From contig JADLHV010000248.1 in NCBI GenBank assembly GCA_020848595.1, positions 1 to 23,455 on the forward strand: a DNA stretch of 23,455 nt, written 5' to 3'. The DNA is from Bacteroidia bacterium (GTDB taxonomy: Bacteria; Bacteroidota; Bacteroidia; NS11-12g; UBA955). The translations under genes and the position numbers were made by a program. This document shows, piece by piece, positions 15,737-23,441 of this stretch (positions within the stretch are counted from its first letter, which is position 1; each line of letters starts with the position of its first letter). The notes under the pieces are model-generated. The model had not been told where the DNA came from, made no database searches, and saw nothing but the letters and a program-made list of their open reading frames with translations.

Positions 15737-16394
15737 AACACTTATTATCGCTTATTCTGGTAGTTTAGATGCTTTCGACCTTAAAGCTAAAAAAAACTTT
15801 TGGAAACCAATTCTAAAATGGTTCTGGACATATAAACATAATTCTGTCGATTCATCTACACGATCTGCATTTTATCTTATTAATGCTGTTAAAATTTTAA
15901 AGTCTAAATATGGTATAACTCCTCAACAACTTAAATTTCAATTTTGGGGAAGTATTCATCCTTTAAATATTCAACAATCTATCAATCTTGATGTTTCTGA
16001 ATTCTTTGAGTTCAGTGGGTATTTACCTAAAAAGGAATCTCTAGCCAAATTGAATCAAGCAGATGTCTTGTTCTTACCTCTCGAAATGTCTAATACCTCC
16101 GAACACTCTACCTTGTTTATTCCTGGTAAATTATATGAATATTTAAATGCTAAGAAACCTGTTTTAGGTCTTTGTGAGAATTCGGATTGTAAAGATATTC
16201 TTGTTCAATCTGGAATTGGCTTTTGTGTCGAACCTAATAAACCATATTTAATTGCCGAAAAACTCCTCTATTTTATAAACAATAGAAGCGAATTAAGTAG
16301 CGTAAAACCTAATAATGACTATATTCAACAATTCGATTTCAAAAATAAGACAGCCGAACTAGCAAAGGTGTTTGATGCCCTAGTCGTCAAATGA
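15726..16394 (+). CDS. GT4 glycosyltransferase, C-terminal half of a split gene
   Basis: The 222 residues form the nucleotide-sugar-binding domain of a GT4 enzyme. A YSGSLDA strand-loop is at 10-16, where the second Rossmann fold of such enzymes begins. FSGYLPKKESLAKLNQADVLFLPL-type segments cover about 96-119, and PGKLYEYLNAKKPVLGL lies at 133-149. It starts at an ATG inside the end of the N-terminal half, one frame over, so re-initiation could produce it. Removing T15734 fuses the frames as NGF-KTLIIAYSGSL, but the linker would still be about a dozen residues shorter than I expect for the family, so a small deletion is also possible. The two halves sum to about 440 residues, near normal size. 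Confidence 0.72.
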   Translation: MDSKTLIIAYSGSLDAFDLKAKKNFWKPILKWFWTYKHNSVDSSTRSAFYLINAVKILKSKYGITPQQLKFQFWGSIHPLNIQQSINLDVSEFFEFSGYLPKKESLAKLNQADVLFLPLEMSNTSEHSTLFIPGKLYEYLNAKKPVLGLCENSDCKDILVQSGIGFCVEPNKPYLIAEKLLYFINNRSELSSVKPNNDYIQQFDFKNKTAELAKVFDALVVK

Positions 16395-16509
16395 AATTGA
16401 CATTGGCATTTTATGTGTGGATAGTCTTTCAATCAAACCCTTTATTTTTGAGGCGTCTTCAAAGCAATTTTTGTTGAGATTAATTTTTGCTAGAAGTTTT
16501 TAAAATCAA

Positions 16510-18384
16510 ATGAAAAAGATACTGGGTATTTCTGCATTCTATCACGATTCAGCTGCTGCTTTAACTATAGGCGGTAAAGTGATAGCCGCAGCACAAGAAG
16601 AAAGGTTTACAAGAGACAAACACACACCTGATTTTCCAGAAAATGCTGTTAAATATTGTCTACAAGAAGCTGGTTTAACACTCGATGAACTTGATGCGGT
16701 TGTCTTTTATGATAAGCCTTTTCTTAAGTTTGAACGCTTACTTGAAACCTATTATGCTTTTGCTCCTAAAGGATTTTTATCTTTCATTAAGGCTATCCCT
16801 GTATGGTTGAACGAAAAGATTTTTTTGAAAAAATTAATTATTGATCATTTAAAATCTATAGGTCCTTTCGATAAGAAAAAAACTAAAATGCTCTTCCCAG
16901 AACATCATCTTTCTCATGCTGCTAGTGCCTTTTATGTTTCTCCCTTTAAGTCTTCTGCTATTCTAACTATCGATGGTGTTGGTGAATGGAGTACCGCATC
17001 TATTGCATTTGGCGACGGTAATTCGGTAAAACTCCTTAAAGAACTCGATTTCCCTCATTCTGTTGGTCTCTTATATTCTGCTTTTACCTATTTTCTCGGT
17101 TTTACTGTTAATTCTGGTGAATATAAATTGATGGGATTAGCCCCTTATGGTGATCCAACTTCTAAACAAACCGACGATTATGTCGATATTATTAAGAAAA
17201 ATTTAGTCGATATAAAAGAAGATGGCTCTATATGGCTAAATCAAAAATATTTTAATTATGCTACTGGTCTTCGAATGGTCTATGATAAAAAGTGGGAATC
17301 ATTATTCGGTTTTCCTCGACGTGATGACGAAAATGATTTGAAACAACATCACTGTAATCTTGCCCTAGCTATTCAACAAGTTACTGAAGAAATAGTTCTC
17401 AAAATGGCCTCTGAAGCTAAAAAACTTACTGGAAGTGATAATCTATGTATGGCCGGTGGTGTTGCTTTAAATTGTGTCGCAAATGGTAAATTACTTAGAG
17501 AAAATATTTTCAAGGATATATATATTCAACCAGCTGCTGGTGATGCTGGCGGTGCTTTAGGCGCTGCTCTTGCCGCCTCTGCAATGTACTTCGATGAACC
17601 TAGAGTAGTCAATGAAGTTGACGCTTCTATGGATACTATGTCGGGTTCTTATTTAGGTCCCGATTACTCTGATAAAGAAATCGAACAAACTTGTAAATTA
17701 ATGAAAGCGGTGTATACAAAATATTCAGATAATGCCGAAATGAATAAGTTTGTGGCTTCTAAACTTGCTGATGGTGGGGTAGTGGGCTGGTTTCAAGGTA
17801 GAATGGAATTTGGTCCTAGAGCTTTAGGTAATAGAAGTATCCTGGGTGACGCTCGTAATCCAGAAATGCAAAAGAAACTCAATCTAAAAATAAAATATAG
17901 GGAAGGTTTTCGCCCATTTGCGCCTTCTGTACTTGCAGAAGACGTTAAAGATTACTTCGATTTAGATTCGGATTCTCCTTATATGCTTATCGTCTCTCCT
18001 GTTAAAGAAAGTAGAAGAACTATCTTGCCAGAAAATTTCCAAAATATGGATCTTTGGGATAAACTTTATACCAAAAGAAGCGATGTGCAATCTATAACGC
18101 ATCTCGATTTTTCTGCTAGAATTCAAACTGTTCATAAATCTACTAATCCGCGTTACTATAATCTTATTAATGAATTTAAAAATCAAACAGGTTATGCGCT
18201 AGTAGTTAATACCAGCTTTAATGTTAGAGGCGAACCTATTGTTTGCACACCTGCTGATGCTTTCAGATGTTTTATGAGTACCGAAATGGATGTCCTAGTT
18301 ATCAATGATTTTGTCTTCGAAAAAACTAAACAATTGGATTGGGAAAATAAAGAAAAATGGATGGTAAAATTCAAGAAAGATTGA
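16510..18384 (+). CDS. O-carbamoyltransferase (NodU/TobZ/SxtI family)
   Basis: A 624-residue carbamoyltransferase, full length for the family. Such enzymes form carbamoyl-adenylate from carbamoyl phosphate and ATP and move the carbamoyl group to a hydroxyl. The Kae1-like N-terminal part shows GISAFYHDSAAAL (6-18), EERFTRDKH (30-38), the metal motif HHLSHAA with H132-x3-H136, D155 in TIDGVGEW, and MAGGVALNCVANGK (314-327). The C-terminal YrdC-like part includes GRMEFGPRALGNRSILGDAR (430-449) and NTSFNVRGEPIV (567-578). A 115-nt gap separates it from the split glycosyltransferase, so it may open a new transcription unit. The next three genes make it the head of an sxtI-like module. The acceptor is probably a sugar hydroxyl of the glycan. 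Confidence 0.93.
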   Translation: MKKILGISAFYHDSAAALTIGGKVIAAAQEERFTRDKHTPDFPENAVKYCLQEAGLTLDELDAVVFYDKPFLKFERLLETYYAFAPKGFLSFIKAIPVWLNEKIFLKKLIIDHLKSIGPFDKKKTKMLFPEHHLSHAASAFYVSPFKSSAILTIDGVGEWSTASIAFGDGNSVKLLKELDFPHSVGLLYSAFTYFLGFTVNSGEYKLMGLAPYGDPTSKQTDDYVDIIKKNLVDIKEDGSIWLNQKYFNYATGLRMVYDKKWESLFGFPRRDDENDLKQHHCNLALAIQQVTEEIVLKMASEAKKLTGSDNLCMAGGVALNCVANGKLLRENIFKDIYIQPAAGDAGGALGAALAASAMYFDEPRVVNEVDASMDTMSGSYLGPDYSDKEIEQTCKLMKAVYTKYSDNAEMNKFVASKLADGGVVGWFQGRMEFGPRALGNRSILGDARNPEMQKKLNLKIKYREGFRPFAPSVLAEDVKDYFDLDSDSPYMLIVSPVKESRRTILPENFQNMDLWDKLYTKRSDVQSITHLDFSARIQTVHKSTNPRYYNLINEFKNQTGYALVVNTSFNVRGEPIVCTPADAFRCFMSTEMDVLVINDFVFEKTKQLDWENKEKWMVKFKKD

Positions 18385-18385
18385 T

Positions 18386-19414
18386 ATGAAAAAATTCTTA
18401 TTAAAATTACTTACTATTTTTATAGGTGTTGTAGTTTCGCTTTTCCTTTGCGAAATTGTGTTGAGAATTTATAATCCTTTTCAATCTAGGGTGAGAGGTA
18501 ATGAAATAATTCTTAAAAGTAATTATAAACGTAATGTAGTTATTGAACCTGCAATTAATGGTTTAGATAAGCAAATTACTTATTCTACAAATTCGCTCGG
18601 TTTTAGAGGCCCCGAACCGCCTAAAAACTGGAATGATGCCGTCACAATTATTACCGTTGGCGGAAGTACTACAGAATGCTCGCTACTCTCTGATGACTCA
18701 ACTTGGTCGGCTCAATTATTCAATCAATTAAAACAAAAAGATAATAACATCTGGCTAAATAATGCCGGTCTTGATGGTTGCTCAACATACGGTCATAATA
18801 TCCTTATGAGAGATTATATCGTAAAACTTAAACCTGATTACGTTGTGTTCCTAATTGGTATTAACGACCTAGTTAAATCTTCTTTCCAAAATGAAGATGG
18901 TTTCTTGATTAATAGAAAAGAGTCTTTTATGCGTAAATTACTTAAAAAATCTGAACTCTTTACACTTATTGCTAATCTAATCGAAGCTTCTAAATCTCAA
19001 AAAGCTAATGTAGCTCACGGGAAAGATCCTTATGAATATAAAAATAATGAATTGAATAATCCGGATTCGTCTTATAGAATGGGACTAGAAAATAATCTTA
19101 AAACTATGATTCCAGATTATGTCATCAGAATTAAAGAATTATCTAAGCAATGTAAAGATGCCGGTATCAAACCCATTTTTGTAACGCAACCCAAATTCGA
19201 TGATTCTTTAAGTTATTCTTGGAAAGTTATGGAACGTTACAATTTAGCTCTAATAGATTATTGTAATCATGAAGGTTTTCCTGTCATAGACTTGGGCTTA
19301 AAAATGCCTAAAGAAGTGTCACTTTTTTACGACCAAATTCACTATACAAATAAAGGGGCAAGGACTATCGCTGATATCCTTATGCCTGATATATACTCAA
19401 TAATTAAAAAATAA
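18386..19414 (+). CDS. SGNH/GDSL hydrolase with N-terminal membrane anchor (SxtL-like position)
   Basis: A 342-residue protein with one hydrophobic N-terminal segment (about 5-25), a signal anchor or signal peptide that would place the enzyme outside the inner membrane. SGNH blocks are complete: nucleophile S94 in VGGSTTEC (91-98), Gly in NNAGLDG (125-131), Asn in IGINDL (157-162), and the D-x2-H pair in YDQIHYTN (D316, H319). Family members are esterases, lipases or O-acyl transferases. It starts one base after the carbamoyltransferase stop, and the gene that follows is 11 bases away. In saxitoxin clusters sxtL, a GDSL enzyme, lies with the carbamoyltransferase sxtI, so the pair may act together. 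Whether it removes or adds an ester here is open. Confidence 0.87.
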   Translation: MKKFLLKLLTIFIGVVVSLFLCEIVLRIYNPFQSRVRGNEIILKSNYKRNVVIEPAINGLDKQITYSTNSLGFRGPEPPKNWNDAVTIITVGGSTTECSLLSDDSTWSAQLFNQLKQKDNNIWLNNAGLDGCSTYGHNILMRDYIVKLKPDYVVFLIGINDLVKSSFQNEDGFLINRKESFMRKLLKKSELFTLIANLIEASKSQKANVAHGKDPYEYKNNELNNPDSSYRMGLENNLKTMIPDYVIRIKELSKQCKDAGIKPIFVTQPKFDDSLSYSWKVMERYNLALIDYCNHEGFPVIDLGLKMPKEVSLFYDQIHYTNKGARTIADILMPDIYSIIKK

Positions 19415-19425
19415 TAAAAAGGAAT

Positions 19426-19575
19426 ATGGAATTTTTAAAAGATTTATGGCAGTTCATGAAGCAAAGAAAAAAGTTCTGGCTCGTGCCTATCATTATACTT
19501 CTGCTTTTACTTGGAATTTTACTAGTTCTAGGTGGATCTAGTGCTATTGCTCCATTTATTTATACTTTGTTTTAG
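19426..19575 (+). CDS. 49-residue single-pass membrane protein (DUF5989/SxtK-like)
   Basis: A very short gene, ATG at 19426 and TAG at 19573-19575, that is easily overlooked. The protein opens with a charged amphipathic stretch (MEFLKDLWQFMKQRKKFW), then has a transmembrane segment at about 19-36, and ends GGSSAIAPFIYTLF. That ending and the LKDLW..RKKFW start match what I remember of the DUF5989 family. A purine-rich AAAAGGAAT precedes the ATG by a proper distance, the best ribosome binding site in the window. It sits between the SGNH hydrolase and the SxtJ-like gene with gaps of 11 and 6 bases. sxtK of saxitoxin clusters is a similarly tiny unknown gene in the same setting. It may be a membrane tether for the carbamoylation module. 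Confidence 0.85.
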   Translation: MEFLKDLWQFMKQRKKFWLVPIIILLLLLGILLVLGGSSAIAPFIYTLF

Positions 19576-19581
19576 AAAATT

Positions 19582-19950
19582 ATGAAACAAATGAAAAGCA
19601 ACCCAGCTAAAACTGCACTGACTATCTCGGTAGGTTTTGCTATTTTATTCTATTTTTATTTGGCTAAATGGATGCTCGTCTTATCTATCATTATTGGTTT
19701 GATTGGTGTATTGTCTGAATCTCTAAGCATTTGGATCGAAAAGGCATGGATGAAACTAGCTTATATCCTTAGCCTTATTGTGCCTAATATCATTCTTGGT
19801 GTGGTTTTTTTCGTCTTCTTATTTCCTTTATCTTTGTTGTCTAAAATTTTTAGAAAAGAAGATGTTCTCCGCTTGAATAATAATCTTCAAAGTGTCTATA
19901 AAGATAAAGATAAAGTCTATGATAAGGCTCACTTCGAAAATATGTGGTAA
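19582..19950 (+). CDS. SxtJ-like small membrane protein
   Basis: A 122-residue protein with a short basic N-terminus, hydrophobic segments near residues 11-28, 30-46 and 58-84, and a polar tail ending KAHFENMW. WIEKAWMKLAYIL at about 51-63 and the aromatic C-terminal AHFENMW agree with the SxtJ family as I recall it (about 130 residues, unknown function, next to sxtI and sxtK). It starts six bases after the 49-residue gene. Together the two probably form an inner-membrane unit serving the carbamoyltransferase or SGNH enzyme. Assignment rests on gene order plus the small conserved motifs, and no catalytic residues are visible. Confidence 0.78.
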   Translation: MKQMKSNPAKTALTISVGFAILFYFYLAKWMLVLSIIIGLIGVLSESLSIWIEKAWMKLAYILSLIVPNIILGVVFFVFLFPLSLLSKIFRKEDVLRLNNNLQSVYKDKDKVYDKAHFENMW

Positions 19951-20002
19951 ACGCTCTTTAACTGACTAACATCATTAACACTTAATCATTAAACCCATTA
20001 TT

Positions 20003-21013
20003 TTGCAAGTAGAAAATAATACAGGTATGCAGCATATTCTCGAAAGTCATCCTTATATTCAGGAAGTTCTGAATCTAGAGAAAAAATATGTCGATAGAAG
20101 TGAGTTTCATCGCAATGCGGAACACCTTCTAGCGAAGATGGGCGCCGATGACGATTTCCTTAAACTAGTAATAAAAAGGAATTTTGAAGACAAAGGTTTT
20201 TTAGATCAAAAATGGAGTCTCTACAATATTCCTTTTTTCTATATTTATGAAACTGCAGATTTTTACTTAAAAATACATTTCTTTCCTGGAATGAAAGAAT
20301 TTGCTCCTGGTTCTGCAGCTCACTGTATTCACCATCATAATAATTATATTCTCACTACAGCTGCTATTTTTGGATCTGGTTACGAAACACTTTTATTCGA
20401 TAAAAATGTCGTCATTAATCCGAATACTCTTGATGCACAATTGAAAATAACAAAACACTTTACTCAACAAGAATTTCCTGTTCATTGTATTGATGCATGG
20501 GAACCTCATTTGGTGTTTAATCCTCAAAAATTTTCTGCTACTCTTCAACTTTGGACGCCTGATCAAAAACGCGTTACTGATAATTTGCGTGTTAACCCTT
20601 TTCTTAAAGCTATTAAAAATCCTTTGCGTAAATTGATTTATGCTCTTGGAATGGAAAAGAATTTCGGTATTGCGTCTAAACATACTTATCAATGGTATCC
20701 TCAAGGGAATCATTTCAAAGCTATTGAAGAAAATGAATATTTCGAACCTACGCGTAATGCTGTCGGACCTGAAGTCAATAAATATAGTTTTCAAACTATC
20801 GCTTACTTTATTCAACAAAGAAATATTATTGATGTAAATTTCTTCGAATCGCTGATTAATAGTTCTTTAACACCTGATTATTATAAACCTTTTCTTCTCG
20901 ATTTGATCAATGGTAAGCCTATTCAAGAAACGTTTTGTAAAGAATCTATTAATATCCCGCAGAAAACTTATAGAATCGAAGATGTATATTCTGCCACCGG
21001 ACAATCAATATAG
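20003..21013 (+). CDS. Unrecognised protein with His-rich, possibly cupin-like core
   Basis: A 336-residue soluble protein (TTG at 20003; an ATG at 20027 would give 328 residues and is equally plausible). I do not recognise the family. The centre has AAHCIHHHNNYILTT (106-119), with H107 and H110-H112, followed about 50 residues later by HCIDAWEPHLVFNP (161-174) and a TLQLWTPD strand. Two separated His motifs within beta-strand-like sequence resemble the metal site of cupin-fold dioxygenases or isomerases, but the classical cupin consensus is not matched. The C-terminal third is mostly helical-looking. It follows the SxtJ-like gene by 52 bases in the same direction, so it may extend that module or modify a glycan precursor. 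The function is unknown. Confidence 0.7.
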   Translation: MQVENNTGMQHILESHPYIQEVLNLEKKYVDRSEFHRNAEHLLAKMGADDDFLKLVIKRNFEDKGFLDQKWSLYNIPFFYIYETADFYLKIHFFPGMKEFAPGSAAHCIHHHNNYILTTAAIFGSGYETLLFDKNVVINPNTLDAQLKITKHFTQQEFPVHCIDAWEPHLVFNPQKFSATLQLWTPDQKRVTDNLRVNPFLKAIKNPLRKLIYALGMEKNFGIASKHTYQWYPQGNHFKAIEENEYFEPTRNAVGPEVNKYSFQTIAYFIQQRNIIDVNFFESLINSSLTPDYYKPFLLDLINGKPIQETFCKESINIPQKTYRIEDVYSATGQSI

Positions 21014-21030
21014 TGCATAGTATACTATAT
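21008..21030. repeat. Inverted repeat over the stop of the His-rich gene
   Basis: ATATAGT (21008-21014) and ACTATAT (21024-21030) are perfect inverted arms with a 9-base loop, and a 12-base palindrome ATAGTATACTAT (21017-21028) overlaps them. The repeat spans the TAG stop at 21011-21013. The stem is all A/T-rich and no T-run follows directly, so it is a poor intrinsic terminator. It could be a protein site or chance. Confidence 0.3.
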
Positions 21031-21105
21031 AACTGTTGATTGCTATTTTCACCTAAACTTCTTCTTTTGTAATATTCTAGTTTAATTCGCACCTATTCTC
21101 AGCGA

Positions 21106-22302
21106 ATGAAAATTATTTATTACTCTCCTCATCCTACTCATGATATTGTGAGTGAAGTTGGTTATGCCACTCACCAAAGGGAGGTAATTAATGCCTTAAA
21201 ATCCCTAGGTCATCAGGTTTTTCCTGTTATTATGGGGGGGACTGAATTGGCTAATCTTAATCCTTTGGCTGTCGATGGTTACAAACAAGCTCCGTGGAAA
21301 CGCCTTATTAAAGCATTTGTTCCGCGATTTATATGGACTAGTTTTAATAATTTTAAATTGTTAAAACATGATAAAATGGCTGGCTTGAGATTAGAAAACG
21401 AAATCATCGCTCATCAACCTGACTTGATTTACGAGAGATCTGAATATCTTCAGGATTCTGGAGCTCAATTAGCTAAAAAATACTCTATTAAATATATAAT
21501 TGAGGTAAATGCACCTTTCGTTCAAGAAATGAGAGAGTTTGAAGGTTATTCTCTATATCAATCTAAAGCTCATCGTGTCGAGAAATTTAAAATTTCTACC
21601 GCAAATAAAGTTATCGCTGTGTCTTCTGCTTTGGGTAATTTTTTAATGGAAAAATATAATTGCCCTCATGAAAAATTGTTTATTCAACCCAATTGCATTA
21701 ATCCTAGTAAAATAGTTTCTCTTCTTCATGAAGAAAATGATATAAAACAAAAATTAAATCTTAATAATGAATCAAAAGTAATTGGTTTTGTCGGATCTAT
21801 GTTTCCATATCACGGTGTTGATGTCTTAATTGATGCTTTTGCAGTCGTTTGTCAAAATAATGTAAATTGGCGCTTGTTAATTATTGGTGATGGTGTAATT
21901 CTTAATAATCTTAAAAATCAAGTCAGTAAATTAGGAATCTCTGATAAAGTTATTTTTACTGGCAAAGTCCCTCATTCTATTGTTTTTGATTATATAGCAA
22001 TTATGGATATGTGCATTATGGCTAAATCTAATTGGTATGGTTCGCCTGTAAAGATTTTTGAATATGGATTGATGAACAAACCAATTATTGCTCCGAATAC
22101 TCTGCCAGTTCTAGATGTTATGACTCATGAAAAAGATGCTCTTATTATATCTGATAACTCAACAGATTTAGCAAATGCTATACAACGTTTGATATCCGAT
22201 GAAGTATTGTCTAAATCTATTGCTGAAAATTTTCATCAAAAGGTTTTAGAGGTTTATATTTGGGAAAATGCTGCTAAAAATATAATTAAATTATGCGAAT
22301 AG
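21106..22302 (+). CDS. Glycosyltransferase family 4
   Basis: A 398-residue GT4 enzyme. It begins MKIIYYSPHPTHD with the glycine-containing acceptor loop SEVGYATHQREVINALKSLGH (16-36). NAPFVQEMREFEG lies at the domain interface (135-147). The C-terminal domain shows GFVGSMFPYHGVDVLIDAF (227-245), LLIIGDG (257-263) and the donor motif YGSPVKIFEYGLMNKPIIAPN (311-331). The first Glu of the usual E-x7-E is replaced, a variant common in this subgroup, while E319 is kept. Residues 44-45 are encoded by a G7 tract, noted separately. A 92-base gap precedes it, and its stop lies inside the next gene (10-nt overlap). Cytoplasmic or membrane-associated sugar transfer is expected; specificity is unknown. 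Confidence 0.88.
   Translation: MKIIYYSPHPTHDIVSEVGYATHQREVINALKSLGHQVFPVIMGGTELANLNPLAVDGYKQAPWKRLIKAFVPRFIWTSFNNFKLLKHDKMAGLRLENEIIAHQPDLIYERSEYLQDSGAQLAKKYSIKYIIEVNAPFVQEMREFEGYSLYQSKAHRVEKFKISTANKVIAVSSALGNFLMEKYNCPHEKLFIQPNCINPSKIVSLLHEENDIKQKLNLNNESKVIGFVGSMFPYHGVDVLIDAFAVVCQNNVNWRLLIIGDGVILNNLKNQVSKLGISDKVIFTGKVPHSIVFDYIAIMDMCIMAKSNWYGSPVKIFEYGLMNKPIIAPNTLPVLDVMTHEKDALIISDNSTDLANAIQRLISDEVLSKSIAENFHQKVLEVYIWENAAKNIIKLCE
21234..21240 (+). repeat. G7 homopolymer inside a glycosyltransferase gene
   Basis: ATG GGG GGG ACT encodes M43-G44-G45-T46. It is the longest G or C run I noticed in this AT-rich window, although GGA or GGT is the usual Gly codon around it. Loss or gain of one G would shift the frame about 45 codons into the protein, so slipped-strand switching is conceivable. 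Confidence 0.5.
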
Positions 22303-23441
22303 CGATAATATGTGACGGTGTTCATCCTTATGTTATTGGAGGTATGCAAAGACATACTTTCTATCTCACTAAATACCTAAGCAGGCTAGGCGTTAAGGTT
22401 ACCCTCATTCACTTTAACCAAAGTGATCTTGATATTCATAAATTAGAAGTCTTTTCGCCTCTCGAAAGGGAAAATATTGAAAATATAGTTTTAGATTTTC
22501 CTAAAGGTGATAAGCTGCCTGGTCATTACGTCCGTGCTTCTTATAAGTATTCTGTTAGTTGCTTTCAAGCTATTAAAGACAGAATAATGGAATTCGATTT
22601 TATTTATACCAAAGGATTTAGTGGTTGGAAATTAATTCTTGAAAAACGTAAACATCCTGAATGGCCTCCTGTTGCCGTGAAATTTCATGGTTACGAAATG
22701 TTTCAGAAACAAGCCGATACTAAAAGATTGCTGCAGTCTCTTTTATTGAAAAGACCTGTTAAATGGATTACTTTAAATGCCGATTATGTGTTTTCTTATG
22801 GTTCTAAAATTACTGATATAATAAGAAATTTAGGCACCAAAGAAAGTCATATCATTGAAATACCTGCTGGTATTGAAAAAGAATGGATTCGTCTATATAC
22901 TCCTCAGGTTAATTCAATAAGAAAATTCGTTTATCTGGGTCGTTACGAAAGACGTAAAGGTATTGAAGAGCTTAATCAAGCAATTCGTAAATTAGAATCG
23001 TCTGGATTACCTTATCAATTCGACTTTATTGGCCCATTTGAGAATCATCAAAAACTACCTTTTAAAACTGTTTTTTATCACGGATCTATCACAGATAATA
23101 CTAAAATTAGAAGTATTTTAGATACTGCCGATTTCTTAGTCTGTCCAAGTTGGAGCGAAGGTATGCCTAATGTTATCCTCGAAGCAATGGCAAGAGCTTG
23201 TGCTATTATTGCAACTGATGTTGGTGCAACTTCTATTATGGTTAATAAAAATAATGGCATACTTATTCAACCTGGAAAAATAAATGAAATTTCAAATGCC
23301 TTGATGGAAGCTATCCAATTCTCTGATGCGCAAATCCTTGAAATTAAATTAAATTCTCTGGAATTAATAAAAAATGAACTTGTTTACGAAAATATCTTAA
23401 CTAAGTTACTCTCATCAATAAATCAAATAATTAAAAAATGA
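22293..23441 (+). CDS. Glycosyltransferase family 4
   Basis: A 382-residue GT4 enzyme with all main landmarks: GVHPYVIGGMQRHTFYL (9-25) as the N-terminal glycine loop, KFHGYEMF (130-137), the C-domain opener VYLGRYERRKGIEEL (213-227), and WSEGMPNVILEAMARACAIIATD (287-309) with the catalytic-site E-x7-E pair at E289 and E297. It overlaps the preceding glycosyltransferase by 10 nt, so they are co-translated and probably add successive sugars of one repeat unit. The stop overlaps a further ATG (ATGA, 23438-23441), so the operon continues beyond the right edge. Donor and linkage cannot be deduced. Confidence 0.9.
   Translation: MRIAIICDGVHPYVIGGMQRHTFYLTKYLSRLGVKVTLIHFNQSDLDIHKLEVFSPLERENIENIVLDFPKGDKLPGHYVRASYKYSVSCFQAIKDRIMEFDFIYTKGFSGWKLILEKRKHPEWPPVAVKFHGYEMFQKQADTKRLLQSLLLKRPVKWITLNADYVFSYGSKITDIIRNLGTKESHIIEIPAGIEKEWIRLYTPQVNSIRKFVYLGRYERRKGIEELNQAIRKLESSGLPYQFDFIGPFENHQKLPFKTVFYHGSITDNTKIRSILDTADFLVCPSWSEGMPNVILEAMARACAIIATDVGATSIMVNKNNGILIQPGKINEISNALMEAIQFSDAQILEIKLNSLELIKNELVYENILTKLLSSINQIIKK

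Noticed and set aside
16391..16477. A 28-codon ORF (ATG overlapping the stop of the split glycosyltransferase, ending TGA at 16475-16477)
   Set aside because: It has an ATGA overlap, but the peptide resembles nothing I know, is too short to judge, and lies in a spacer that reads like ordinary AT-rich leader sequence.
16510..19950. A saxitoxin-like toxin pathway
   Set aside because: Only the carbamoyltransferase and its three companions match. The core genes (SxtA-type polyketide synthase, amidinotransferase, cyclisation enzymes) are absent, and the surroundings are all glycan genes.
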